A stretch of 64,000 nucleotides of DNA from Ancylostoma caninum (lineage: Eukaryota > Nematoda > Chromadorea > Rhabditida > Ancylostomatidae): contig JBAJFG010000562.1 of NCBI GenBank assembly GCA_037903475.1, forward strand, positions 806,001 through 870,000. The letters are read 5' to 3'. Shown piece by piece: positions 36,401 to 47,600 of this stretch (its first letter is position 1; each line of letters begins with the position of its first letter). A program made the translations under genes and the position numbers. The notes beneath the pieces were generated by a model, which was not told the origin of the DNA, ran no database searches, and saw nothing but the letters and a program-made list of their open reading frames with translations.

Positions 36401-39400
36401 CCGGCACGAAAATTAGATTGTTTCTAGCTCCTTTAACTCTTTTATACCACAATCATTCCTTCATTTAGGCCGAAACAAAGACAGCCACTCTACTTGCCTG
36501 TTGAGTCAGCAAAAGGATGCACTAAAAAGGCTTGCGAAGCGGTCGTTCCCGGCGCTAAATGCGAAAAGAATCCTGGCAATGAGCAGAAGCTCTGCGTAAT
36601 CGGTAGTACAACGGAAACGGAAAGTACCTCTACCTCAGCATCAACAACAACGGAAACCATAACCACAACTGCATCTGAGCCCAGCACCGAAACGATGACG
36701 CAGGAGCTTCGAGACAAAGTACTCACTATGCATAACTACCGCAGGTAAACTATTGAGCTCAATTCTTATGTTACATTACCCAATTCCTAGTGTGACTCAT
36801 AGGTCGAAGTAGAAGAAAATGTGTCGCTAATAAGCTAATGTAGTGAGTGCAATAGCTAGAGCTGCTGATTACAATGGAATGCGGTTCCGTGCATACTGCT
36901 GAAAAATCCCTCTTTCAACTCCAACTTTTGGGGAGCTTGTGGGCGGAGTCAAAGTGATGCTATGGTATTTTCGCATCATGCATGTATGTACTCCCTTGCC
37001 GGTCAAATGGATTTACCTGTCATGTTAGGGAATACATGATGGAAAACTCTTGCGGGAATTGCGATTTTCGTAAGAAGGGGCTCCAGCGAGTGCATTCTTT
37101 AAAACCCTCGTCCTCGCACTTTGACCCCTCCCCGTCCCCGCCCACAAGCTCCTCAACACTTGTGGTTCGAGAGTGCGTTTTTCGAATCAAGTTCCAAACA
37201 ACTTCTTCCGGATCGTGAAATTGAAACCGTACGGTAAAAAAGAAGTGGGCAATGTATTGTGGAAATAAGTGTCTCGAGAAAACGAAGATCATCTTTCCAC
37301 TGGAAACTTCGAGAGACACACACACACATTTTGGAAGGATAAAATGGATAAAATGCCCATAAAAAATAACGGATGAATCGGCGTAGATCATTCCCGTAGG
37401 TGGATTGCTCAACCTGTCCAACCTCATCTGAAAATCGTAGAAGCATCGAATACCTACAGTGGCGCCCACATATTTAGCACACCCACGATTTTGGACCACA
37501 GAATTCTCTGCATATCCCAGTCCTAGGATGAGCAATCAAAACTAAGTTTGAGTATGTGCTGGAGTTCTATGGGGGCTTACTTCCCTGTTGCTCATCACGA
37601 GCACAGAATCTGTTGGACCTGGATTGAAAAATAAAATTTCAGTTCCGTCAGTTTTCTCAAACTATGTACAAAAGTTTTGTATCTACCTATATATGGAGAG
37701 AAATGAAGTGGTGAATTGAATTAAGCGCTTCCCTGTCCAACATTGTGCTATGAAGGCTAGTGGCGTACTTCTCATACCACATGGAACCAGGAACAAAACC
37801 ACCGTCAAATTTACCGAAAATTTCACTTCACTGAATCTTGAGAATAATGCAAGCGTCGGAATTTTCCGTTGATTACCTGAATGCCTGTAGTAGCACAAAC
37901 CGGAGAAAAAACCTCGACAGAAGTGCATACGATCTGCTCGTAATCACCATGAATCTTTTTTCGCAATTTTTTTAGCCATGTTGATGATCCCCGTTCTTTC
38001 ACGAGGCGAATAACTGCGCATCAAAACTACTATAGTAAAATGCGCACTAATATCTAGAATAGATGCACATTTTCCCTAGATTTGGTAAAATGAAATACGA
38101 AAGAAATGAAAATATTCCCACAAATACTTCATTTTGAGCTTTAAGTGCAATGAATGTGTGTAACTCCATCCGGAAACATTTTCTTGAGGAGAGGAGAAGA
38201 GATAAGTAAGAGATGTTCACACCATGCAAGTTTACCTAGCGTCAAACGGGTGTCAACACGCCGCTCAGGGTAATCTGAATGATGCATGCAGGTCCTGGTG
38301 TACCTAGTCAGTTTTTCATCTTCCCAGTCTTGTCGGGCAGCAATTTACCCAATTATCTTTATTCTTTATCGCAAGGCAGCGATAGAGACGTGGACGGCTC
38401 GTGGTCTTTAACTTAGTGCCGTAGTTAGAAATCACTTAGCTCTAGTAGTGCAAAGCTTTTTTACCGTCAGTGGTAGGGTTAGTTTGTTGCTGCACAGCAA
38501 TACTTTACCCGAACAAATAATTGAGAATCGAAATTGACCTCAAAAAATGGTTCAGAAACAATTACTGTTAGTATTACAACCCTTTTCTCATTCAAATTGC
38601 TTATACATAGTTAATAAAGCTCAGCAACATGGACCACTTATTTGGGGTTTTTTTTCAAATTGTAGCAGAAGACGGTAAAGTGCGCGATAAGGTGATTCAT
38701 ATGAGAAAGCTTCAACAGTTTTTGAAGGTTCAGCACATTTTACTCTCAATTTTTTAGATCAATACTCGCTAAAGGACAGGTCAGAAACGGGAAAGAGGGA
38801 AATCCGAACTGCCCAACGGCTACAAATATGTACAAAATGGTGAGCGTGAAATTACTATAGTATTAGGCTTCAATTCTTAGGCGCTAACGAATTTTACGTT
38901 ATTTTCGCATAATGACAGCTCTGATGCCCACATTGCCTCAATTGATCCCATATTCCCCCATATGCTGCTATAAGGAGAAACGCTTCTGCAGCAATTAAGG
39001 GGAGGATGGCAACAAATGAGAGGAGGCTCTCAGACTATGTTCTCGACGTTCAGGCTGCGTTCCAGATGCTCGTCAGACAACAAAGCCTTATCTTTACTCT
39101 TTACCCTAGAGTTACCTTTATTTCTTCGTGGCGATTTCAACCACAGGAGCAAAAATTGTTCTCGTCTGGCTTATTTTCCAGGAATAATTCCATTCCTCAA
39201 GATCTAATTTGCAGAGATATGACATGGATTTGGAGGCGGAAGCAGATAAGTATGCGAGTACTTGTCCGATGCTCCCTTCTGAAAAGTCGGATCGATTTAC
39301 CGGAGAGAATTTCAAGTTTTTCGGTGGTAATACTACGATTCCATACATGGATGCAATCACGAAGGTGGGCCACCATAACGTACTTCCTAATTGGTTGATT

Positions 39401-40261
39401 CTCTAATTTTCACAATGAGAAGTTTTAGGCTCAGCAATCATGGTGGTCGCAAATATATAAGAATGGGGTAAACGCACAGATGAAGTATAATGCGTATCTA
39501 GAAGAAAAGCCCGACGCACCCACTAGCTTTACACAGGTGTGTTGTTTCACCTTGTATCGGTAACTTCTGCAAATCAACATTTGGAAACACTCCTGACGAT
39601 CACGAAAAAAAAACGATCGGTCTCAGAATTGCACAAATTCGGAGCATTACTCGGCAGAGGAAAAACTCGGGTGGCGGTCAAGACGTACGCCGCGACGCGA
39701 CCGCGCCGCACGTGTGCGCTTTTCAAGTTCGTGTCGTTTCTACAAATTCTACGCACTAAATGACATCGGTGGCCACCTTTTCAAAGTTTGTGAATTCCGA
39801 TAGCACTCATCTGTTCCACTCAAGCTTAGGAAAGTTGTTCATATCCACGCAGAACTGCTCGTATCCTCTAAGGCTGCAGCCGCGACGCGCACATGAATCG
39901 ACCAATCATAGACCAGCAGCGTACCTCCTGTCACGCAGGCTACGTGACACACCATACCAAAAACGTAAGGCAACGAATGTTCAGAAGTAAGCTCACATTA
40001 TAGATGGGCTGGGCTGCTACGTACATGGTTGGATGCGCTGTTCGCCGTTGCAATGACCCAGTTGTTGGAACAGTTGTCGTCTGTCGCTATAGCCCACGGT
40101 AACGAACTATACCTTCTTTGAATCGTTATAAACCAAAACGTTTCACATTAAACAATTTCAGAGGAAACATCTACACACAATACATCTACAACAAAGGCTC
40201 TGTTTGCGGTTCATGCAGCAGCACATGCGATGATGGCCTATGTCCACCGCCGCCAAACTAG
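30419..40261 (+). CDS. Gene 4: secreted double-CAP-domain protein, 449 aa, 12 exons
   Basis: Exons: 30419-30433, 30497-30539, 32032-32168, 33135-33241, 33308-33452, 34155-34246, 36469-36744, 38758-38839, 39215-39364, 39429-39536, 40004-40098, 40162-40261. The phases close. Signal peptide MLLLLTFLLIPYASVQQ. CAP1 is close to gene 3 (DEHNKLRQQ, YGDLQGTNSMF, TYDCTNDALANAL, GRSANF, IAPFAN, LGCAYTYC, IACVYG). The hinge and linker are in one exon here, unlike genes 1, 5 and 6: PKQRQPLYLPVESAKGC, four Cys, then a Thr/Ser/Glu linker (TTETESTSTSASTTTE). CAP2 runs from MTQELRDKVLTMHNYRR through NPNCPTATNMY, FTGEN, FTQMGWAATYMVGCA, CRYSPRGNIY and a tail ending CPPPPN. Exon 4 uses an unusual donor (GTTCGT), as in gene 3. 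An alternative terminal exon at 34344 would give a 241-aa CAP1-only form. Joining both halves into one gene is inferred from matching phases. Confidence 0.82.
30790..31190. other. Unexplained open frames in gene 4 intron 2
   Basis: A 117-codon minus-strand frame (30831-31184) overlaps a 134-codon plus-strand frame. Neither resembles a family I know. The minus frame is Lys/Arg-rich and contains TPWLDAIARFRQRR; it could be a transposon-derived scrap. I see no splice or promoter support. Confidence 0.15.
34344..34530 (+). CDS. Alternative terminal exon of gene 4 (CFC-type C-terminus)
   Basis: It follows GGTATAG, and its first base completes the phase-2 junction from exon 6 (34246). The encoded tail is MGQNYSNSACFCSEENCFAL, then LVEMSFYNVLPEHCSG and a C-terminal GFIE, with the stop at 34528-34530. 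It is homologous over its length to 27832-28030; differences are spread out, and the CFC...C, LVE, VLP..CSG and GF(V/I)E positions are kept. Using it would end the protein after CAP1 and skip hinge, linker and CAP2. No polyadenylation signal was seen just downstream. Confidence 0.5.
34855..35370 (-). mobile_element. tRNA-derived SINE-like modules (gene 4 intron 6)
   Basis: Minus-strand order: module 1, module 2, module 1. Module 1 (about 34905-34974 and 35286-35358) has TAGCTCAGTGGG (A box) and GGGATCGAATCC (B box). Module 2 (about 35148-35212) has TGGCTCGGTGG and GGTTCCACTCC. They match the modules inside the elements at 49225-50421 and 59080-60301, but the terminal inverted repeats of those elements are absent here. 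Confidence 0.7.
35371..36468. other. Unidentified repeat-like intron sequence (gene 4)
   Basis: A G-rich stretch (near 35630) and a GC-balanced segment contrast with the flanking AT-rich intron and suggest an old retroelement. No frame longer than about 60 codons and no recognisable motif were found. Confidence 0.25.
36928..37162. mobile_element. Inverted-repeat MITE (gene 4 intron 7)
   Basis: TTGGGGAGCTTGTGGGCGGA with GTCAAAGTG on the left is mirrored on the right by CACTTTGACCCC, CCCGCCCACAAGCTCCTCAA. The arms differ by a short GC insertion. Sequence like one arm is also present near 45225 (AACTTGTGGGAGGAG). Confidence 0.6.
39595..39965 (+). mobile_element. Repeat with inverted copy at 53675-54035
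   Basis: CGGGTGGCGGTCAAGACGTA, GCGACGCGACCGCGCCGC and the following CACTCATCTGTTCC...CATATCCACGCAGAACTGCTCG...ACATGAATCGACCAATCA are found in reverse orientation at 53675-54035. Here it sits in gene 4 intron 10; the other copy lies upstream of gene 6. Confidence 0.65.
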
Positions 40262-40328
40262 GCCGGTTAGGCACAGCTGCGCCTAACTGGTCATTTACGT
40301 AGCTGGTTGTGTTCATAATAGTTGAACC

Positions 40329-40334
40329 AATAAA
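40329..40334 (+). terminator. Polyadenylation signal of gene 4
   Basis: AATAAA in GTTGAACCAATAAACTG, 68 bp after the stop codon; same context as gene 1. Confidence 0.75.
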
Positions 40335-40382
40335 CTGTTGCGAAATGTTTTTGAGACGAGGTACAATATCTCTGATAACTTT

Positions 40383-40592
40383 GCAGCGCGAAAGCATCTC
40401 AAACGGCGTAATGGTTCAATTAGAAACGCTGGAAGCAACTGTTCCCAGTTGCTGCTCAAGCTTCATTCCCTTTAGAAGCAATTGCTGAGGGATGGCAGCA
40501 GCTGAGGGGAGGATGACAGCAAATGGGAGTCGTTGCTGCTAGAGTTTCCATCTAAACCATTATTCCCGTTCAGGCTGCATTCGTGCTGCACA
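40383..40592. mobile_element. Palindromic foldback MITE, GCAGCACGAACGCAGCC family, copy 2
   Basis: It matches 20000-20231 arm for arm (CGGCGTAATGGTTCAATTAG on the left; GTTGCTGCTAGAGTTTCCAT, GTTCAGGCTGCATTCGTGCT on the right), with more divergence. It lies about 50 bp downstream of the gene 4 polyadenylation signal. Confidence 0.7.
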
Positions 40593-41084
40593 ATTACCAC
40601 AGTTGCTCATCACATTTTTTTACTGCTACCGCAAATAAAATTTCAGAAATTTTCATGCCACGTTCCAAGAGCCTGTATGTGCCCTGCTCATTGTACCTCT
40701 TCCTGTTTAACACTAGGTACTTCTTACTTATACACTAGGGTACTGTACTGACTAATATTTTCATACATTTATCACGCTAGTCTAAAATTCGACACAAAAT
40801 CCTTTGAAAACCCTGAGGTTACTGTGGACGAGATTCTCTAGCAAGTGTCAAGAATTAATATCTTCCAAAGATTGGCATCCCTAACTGGGGGCCGAGTCGC
40901 ACGGACCGAGCATATCCATTTTTTTCGGGAAGAAATCATCTGATCCCGTTTAATTAGTGCAGCTAAGTGTATCAACTAAATAAAGTTACTATAAGCAACA
41001 CAAAATAGAGGGAGTTCTCCACCATTGAGCAATGTAAAAAATCTCAAAAACACTCATAAAGCTCTAGTACGCTCTGTTTCGTAC

Positions 41085-41200
41085 AGATAAGAGTGCACAG
41101 TCAGAAAACCTACTTCTGAAGCATGTTTTTAAGTGTTATATAGCGGCTTCACCGCAAACAATACATCAGAAAGGCTTCGTATGACCAGTTTCTTTTGCTA
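41085..41200 (+). promoter_or_regulatory. Distal conserved promoter block of gene 5
   Basis: AGATAAGAGTG, TTTTTAAG, TTATATAGCGGC (41136-41147), CGCAAACAATACATC and CAGTTTCTTTTGCTAA align in order with AGATAAGAGTG, TTTTTAAG, CTATATATAGCGGC, CACACAGCACATC and CAGGTTCTTCTGTTAA at 53485-53602 upstream of gene 6. The TATATA element suggests a second or true core promoter about 0.5 kb before the ATG. Confidence 0.5.
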
Positions 41201-41444
41201 AAGAATGCTACCTTATCTCAATTGCCTCAAAACCACAAGATGGTGTCAGCTGTTTTTGTTGAAGATACCAAAATTGCCCTAGACTACTCAGTGGGGGGCA
41301 TCTACCCCAGGGACTGTCAGAGGATAGGAAGGGTTTATGGAGAAAAGATACAATCATGCAGTCATTCTAAGTTTTCAACTAAATTTTCACTGTTTAGCCG
41401 GAAAAGTGAGCGAATTCCGTAAGATGAACCGCAATAGTACAAGG

Positions 41445-41600
41445 GTTGTAAATTTTTTGGAGAAAATTACTCCATGGGTGGTATAAGACTTCTTGTTTAC
41501 TTGCACTATACGAAGAAGCAATAGGAATAAACTTTTTGTCGAACAAGGGTTATCAATTACCGCTAGCTCGAATATGCATAAAAGCAAGCCTTGTGGCGTA
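41445..41600 (+). promoter_or_regulatory. Proximal conserved promoter block of gene 5
   Basis: GGTTGTAAATTTTTTGG, TTACTCCATGGGTGG, TTGTTTACTTGCACT, AATAAACTTTTTGTC and GTAGCTCGAA-like words recur in order at 55185-55320 before gene 6. The block ends with GCATAAAAGC (41576-41585), about 50 bp before the ATG, as in gene 1. Confidence 0.55.
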
Positions 41601-41635
41601 TTACTACAGCCGGACTTCTCCAGGTGTTAATCACC

Positions 41636-44600
41636 ATGCTGGTTTACCTACTGGTAAGCAATCTCGGCATCATCATCATCTTTTCCCACTTCTCTAGTTA
41701 ATCCGCTTGCTTAAGGTATTTCTCAGCAGCTACGCTACGGCCACCACTTATTACCCCACTGACGGTGGGTTGTGGATGAATGCATGAGGAAGAGCAGCGA
41801 ACATCTAAAATGTATTCTGGATAGATTTTTTGGTTTTTAGTGTGCAATCCAGCACAACTGGGCGATTTTCGGACGGCGGCGCTTACTGTTCACAATTCCA
41901 TAAGAAGTGAGCTTGCAAAAGGGCTGATAGAGCAGGACAACGGATCAAAGCTGAAAGGATCCAAGACGCTTTTTGCACTTGTGAGTTCCTTTTTTTACCC
42001 TGGAGTACATATGTGGTAAACTATGGTGTATAGGCAATCCGTGAGCGCGGTCCGAGGCTCTTTCCATTCAGAGCCGATCGAACTGCTGGTGGTAGAGTCT
42101 GTAAGGATGCGGCACTGTCGTGCTATACTGGATGCCCTTAATAATTGTAGTATCGAGTACGTGTGCATGGAAAAGCGTCCACGAATCTGAATTAAACGCG
42201 AATAATCAACTCAACGACTGTGTGTTTCCCTTTTCTTCAGAGAAATTCCTCCTAGGGAACGTTGCTGAAGTTTTTTTTCTCGTGAGCGTTCTGAAAACAC
42301 TATTAAACGGCAGTTAGCTCGAGATAGACTCTACGATATGCGCTGCGTATCAGCTCAATGTGTGGTCTACCCGCACAGATAATTAGGAAAATGTGCCAAA
42401 ATGGGAGCTGTACACCAGCTAGAATGCATGACTTGCAATGAACTCTACATGGAGGAGACGGGAGAGACCCTAAGCGTGACATCAAAGAGTTAGTGAAGAA
42501 AAGAGGAGATCTGACGCCATCGGTAGGGTACCACGATGTTGAGTAATACGATGGTAAATAATTTAATGTAAAGTGCTTGATACTGACGTAGGAAAAAGGT
42601 AAGGAAAAAGCTCTCAGGCCAGTGGCGATGACGACCTAGTTGAAACACTAGGTCAAAAAATTCTTATTATAACAGCCTAGGCTAAGATCCAAGAATGCAT
42701 AACCAAGCGAAACCTGACTAGCAAATCAGTTTTGACGTCTTGTGTATCCTGGCATTACGTAGTGTACTATATAGCATAGAATCAAGCCAACTATAGTTGG
42801 TTTGCTTGGTTTCTCATGAATCCCAGCCCTGGTGTGACAGAAACAAGTTATACAACTTTGTATTTATCTCCAAAAGATAATCTGTAGGGCCTATGCTTGA
42901 TTCCTGTTGTTTTAGAATTACGACTGCACACTGGAAGCACTCGCTATGGCTGCTGTTCCTACGACCTGTTCCCGTCAGCCTGCTATGGATTTTAGCCCAA
43001 TGGGACGATCACAGAATTTGGCTGTGTGAGTGGTTAATGTGTTACTCTTCCTAGAAATATTAACTGATTCCAGAAGTCATCAAGCATGTCCTTTTTATCA
43101 GGGGTAACACTTAGTATAGGGCGAAGACACTTTCTCGGAACACTTCTATGAAAGATATCCAATCCGAAGACCCTCGGAAAAAGCGAAACTTCTAACGTGC
43201 TACAAAAAAGTGATTGCAACACCTTAACTGAAAAAAAAAACCGATTCTATTTAGGAGGGAACGGACAACGGGAATGAGGTGAACGAAGCCGACGTTGCAG
43301 AGCATTCTCAAAGCGAAGGGGCCTCTCATATTCCCATTAGATAGACCGTAGTGCTGAAATGATCGTGAGTGCAAAGAGTTCTCTTTGGGAGTTGTATACT
43401 TCCCGTGAGCTCTGGACCTTCAGAAAGCTAGCGGGTACATTGTGCACGTCAACGGAACGTCCGTACACGGATGAGCTCGGATGGCGGAAACACTTAGCAA
43501 CCTGGTCAGGTAGCAGGTGACCGACCAGGATCCGGAACCTTCTATGCTGCTGCTGCAGCTGACCGTCTGAGTAGCTGCGGGAGTACTTAGAAAAGTGGTG
43601 TAGTTCGCCTGTTCCATGCCTAGAATCCCTTCGCGTTGCGTCTTTCCGTAGATTCTTCCAAGCATATGCAGCTCATTCAATGCATGTACACCTCTACAGA
43701 GCCAATTCTTCACTTACAGCCAATTCTATGCTTCACAAGTTTATTACTTTCAGGGTCGCAGCAGCTGCTGATCCCACGGCCAACGTTCAAGCAAACGTGA
43801 ACGCAGCAATTCTTCCGTGGTCGGAGAGACTTCACGTGGAACTGTTAAACGGCACCATCTACAACAACGTGCGAATGGCTCCGTTTGCAAATGTACGTCT
43901 CGCTAAATTCCGGTCTTGGATGTTGGCAACAAAAGATGATTGACCCTCGAACAGCCTCTGATCTCAATCCACTAGACTTCTCCGTTTAAAGTGAGAAGTT
44001 AAAGGTTAAGAAGAGAATGACCATTTTGGAGAAAATGCAATAGGACTACCAAAGATAGGAGACGATTTCGATCAGAATTACCTGCGGCTCTGCTTCGAGT
44101 CCCTGATCCCCCTTACAAAGGCATGTGTAAAAGCGAAAGGTGGCATTCAAGAAATTCCTTCAACTATTGTTACTTGTTGTATACTTGTTCTGTTGGCATG
44201 AAACATGTAGTTAGGCAGTGTGAAAACTGAAAATACATATAACGTCTCTGCGCGTGTCAATACTTTTCAGGCACCCTGTATACACGTATTGGAAGGTGCA
44301 AGCTACGACAAAAATGAACAGTATAGGAAGATAAAGGCAGAGTGATGTATCTCGTGTATAACTTATACAAGCAAGCGCCTTCGCAGGAGTTTTGTATAAT
44401 GTGTGGGACTTAGCTCTATGTTCATTTCCCCATTTATTTCATTAGGTTCTGTAATGTAAGTGATACCAGTAATCCTAGTCGTGAACGGGCCTATAGATCC
44501 ACCTCCCCTCGCCGTGATCATCACTCGTTTTGTGTCCAGAATCTGCGTGAAATATTGGTCTAGGACGCTGCTACGCCTTTAACTAAGCGATACGGTAGCA

Positions 44601-47600
44601 TTGATAGATAATCAGACCGTGTCGTGTTCGAGAACAAGCGCAAGGACCACTCACATGCGCGAGGCGTCTGATATTGTACCTGCGGCCAAACCTTGCCCAT
44701 GTGTAATAAGCCGAAAATGTTGAATCTTTCAGATGATTTACAACAACTCGTTGTCTATGGGTTGTAAGGGATACTACTGTGCTACGGCAACGAAGGCGGC
44801 TGTCGTCTGTGTCTACAGCGACGCGTGAGTTTCTTATGTATCTAATAAGTACACGGTTTGCACTACAAAGACCGAAAGCATTCTTTAAACTCACAGGAAA
44901 TACAAATGGAGACTAAGCATGGAAAGGGAAAAAACTTCAAGTAGGATCATAACCAGCACAAAAATAGCAGATGTACGAATTCGAGAGTGGTTAAGGCAGA
45001 AATACAGTATGAAACAGCTATCGGTGTCCTCTTCGAAGAGTATAGCACCAGGCATCGCAGTCACTGAAGCGAATCCATTGTTGATACGTGTTTGTTGTGA
45101 GTGAGAATCACCCTCAGAATCGTTTTCGAGAATACCACATAAAAATATCTGCTGATCATAATGGTATAAGTGGTTCTGTGCAAAACCGCCAAAAAAAAAA
45201 CTCGTTATTAGCACCAAGCTTTGGATAACTTGTGGGAGGAGCCAGGGCGGGGTTAGGACGAGACATCTGAGGAAATGAATGCTGCTCGTGATAGTTCTTT
45301 TCCATGGATCCCTTTCTAGATCGGAGATGCACTCCTGCTGTCACAAGCAAAGCATTTTTCGTGATTATAACCCCCTGAAGATTTTTCCATGAGAAAACCT
45401 CAAAGACGATTCTGAGGTGGGAAGTTGCTTGCAACTTGTGAGCAAACCCATCAAACATCTGTTAGTCAAAGCACTGTGGAAGAAGAAGAATTGGAATTTT
45501 GTTGAAAAGTACTTTTGTGGAAGTATTCAAAAACCAAAAACTGCGTTATTGTGCACCTTTCACAGCCTCAACCAACTATTTTGCATGGGTTCCTCCTTCC
45601 AGCCATCAGAGCAAAAAAGATGCCTCCGGAATTTTTGCATTATGAGGAGATCGGTGATCGATGAGCGGATGGATCTGCTAGTAGTCGCTTGATGAGCACA
45701 AATAGTCCTGGCGATCTCATAGCTGACATTATACAGGAGAGGTACTCTTGCCAGTGGTAGTCAAATTCTCGATTCTGCTATTTATAGGGTCCTCTAGTAC
45801 GAAGTGTCGGATTTTATACGCGGTCAGTTTGATAGTCGTTAACTTCGGAGCTTTACTAGAAGACTTCACATTTTTCTTTCCATTATGAAGATGCATCTTC
45901 CCACTTTCGAAATCACCATTTCTGTTTTTGATTAGCACCCAAGTTTTCGTTCGAAGACATTTTTTGTGGAGCTATTCAAAGACCAAAATCGTGTCGTTTT
46001 GGAAAATAGGTTCCAGCTGCGAACAGAACTGGAAACAATAGTAAAATGTTTCAAGGACATTTGGCTAATAAATACAGCGTTCGTTTGTGAAGTTCCGTTC
46101 GGATGATATGAAGCTGCATATTGAGTCTTGTAATGAACCTGGATAGCAATGAGCTGGAAGCTGTAGCTAACGTGGATAGGAAATAAATTATGCATGCAGT
46201 AGAAGAGTGTGACCTTCAGACTCAGAAATATTTAAGTATCCAAGACAGTGCGACTGTTAAAAGTGGTTTGATGCAAGAACTTTGCACACTTTGGCCCTCA
46301 AAAACGGTTACAAATTTTTGAGCATTTTTCACAAGTCCACGCTGCTTAAGGAATAAGCCAAAGGAGCAGGGATGGGAGTCCACATCTGTGCTAGCCAAAC
46401 CTTGCTCTACTTGACCACAACTCCTTCCAGGGATTAGCTTTTTATTTCTTTTTGGAAAAAGTCCAATTTTCAACATAATGTTGAAAACGCTCTCCACCAC
46501 TTGATTGCAACTAGTTTTGCACGCTTCTAAGCTGTTGGTGCAAGAGAGCCACCGCTAAAATGGTACGGTTATGCTGATATCATGAATGCACATTATAAAA
46601 TCATGTACCGCATCTTATTTGAGGGACAAAACTCAAAATCTTCTCATTCAAATTCAGACATTTCATTCTTGACGACGTAACGCTACTTGTTATATGTGCG
46701 AGCGCTTGTGTAGTATCTGTGCAATCCGAGAATTTATTCAAAATAGAAAGCATAAAGTCAGTGTGATCCATAAGTGAGAAGTCCAGCGAGCATAAGAAGG
46801 AACTCGATGGCCCAGCTGACACTCGGCTGGCTCCGCGCTAACCCCAGCTCAGCTCGACTGGCAGCCGAGCAAATTAGCTCAACTGAAGGGGTGGGGGGAG
46901 GGGGGGGGGTTACTACGCGCACTGCTCTCTAACTCCAGATGATTCTGGCTCTGCACGTGCCGTGTAGGAATGCAATGTCATATAAAAGCAATCTCACAGA
47001 GTTCTGCTAGATCAGGCTCGTAAACTGGGGCACTGAGAAGCGTATTTTAGATTTTAATGCAGTCTTTACATATTCCTTGTTCGGTGACAATTGCTCGACA
47101 ACGGCACACGAACTTTGGCTCGTCGTGTTGTTGTCCTTTTTTTTAATCATTGCCTTCATAACCAATTTAGCCCCAAACTCGGTTCTCCGCTCTACTCCGA
47201 TGATTCAAACGACCAGAAAGGTTGTACAGTGGCTACCACCTGCAAAAAAGCAATAAAGGATGCCACTACGACCTGCGACGCAGCCCAAGGTCTTTGCAAA
47301 ACGTCGCTGATGGTATTACCGAGTGAGTGTTGTATATACCTTTGAATATGTTTACTTATCCATTTGCTTTTCTGCTCGATTGCTCACTCCAAACGATTTC
47401 CTCCAGTACAATCATGTTTATCAACAAATAATTCAGCTACCGTGGCACCACCTACGACAGACTCGACGTCTCCGTCAGCAAATTCTTCGACATCTCCAGC
47501 CTCTGCATCTACAAACTCCTCCGCATCTCCAGCCTCTTCACAGCCCTCAAGTTCTCCTGCGTCAAATCCATCTACAGCACCAACAGGTGCAACGACGCCT

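Noticed and set aside
37020..37535. 171-codon minus-strand open frame
   Set aside because: It spans a MITE arm and a CA-rich tract in a gene 4 intron and shows no motif or splice support.
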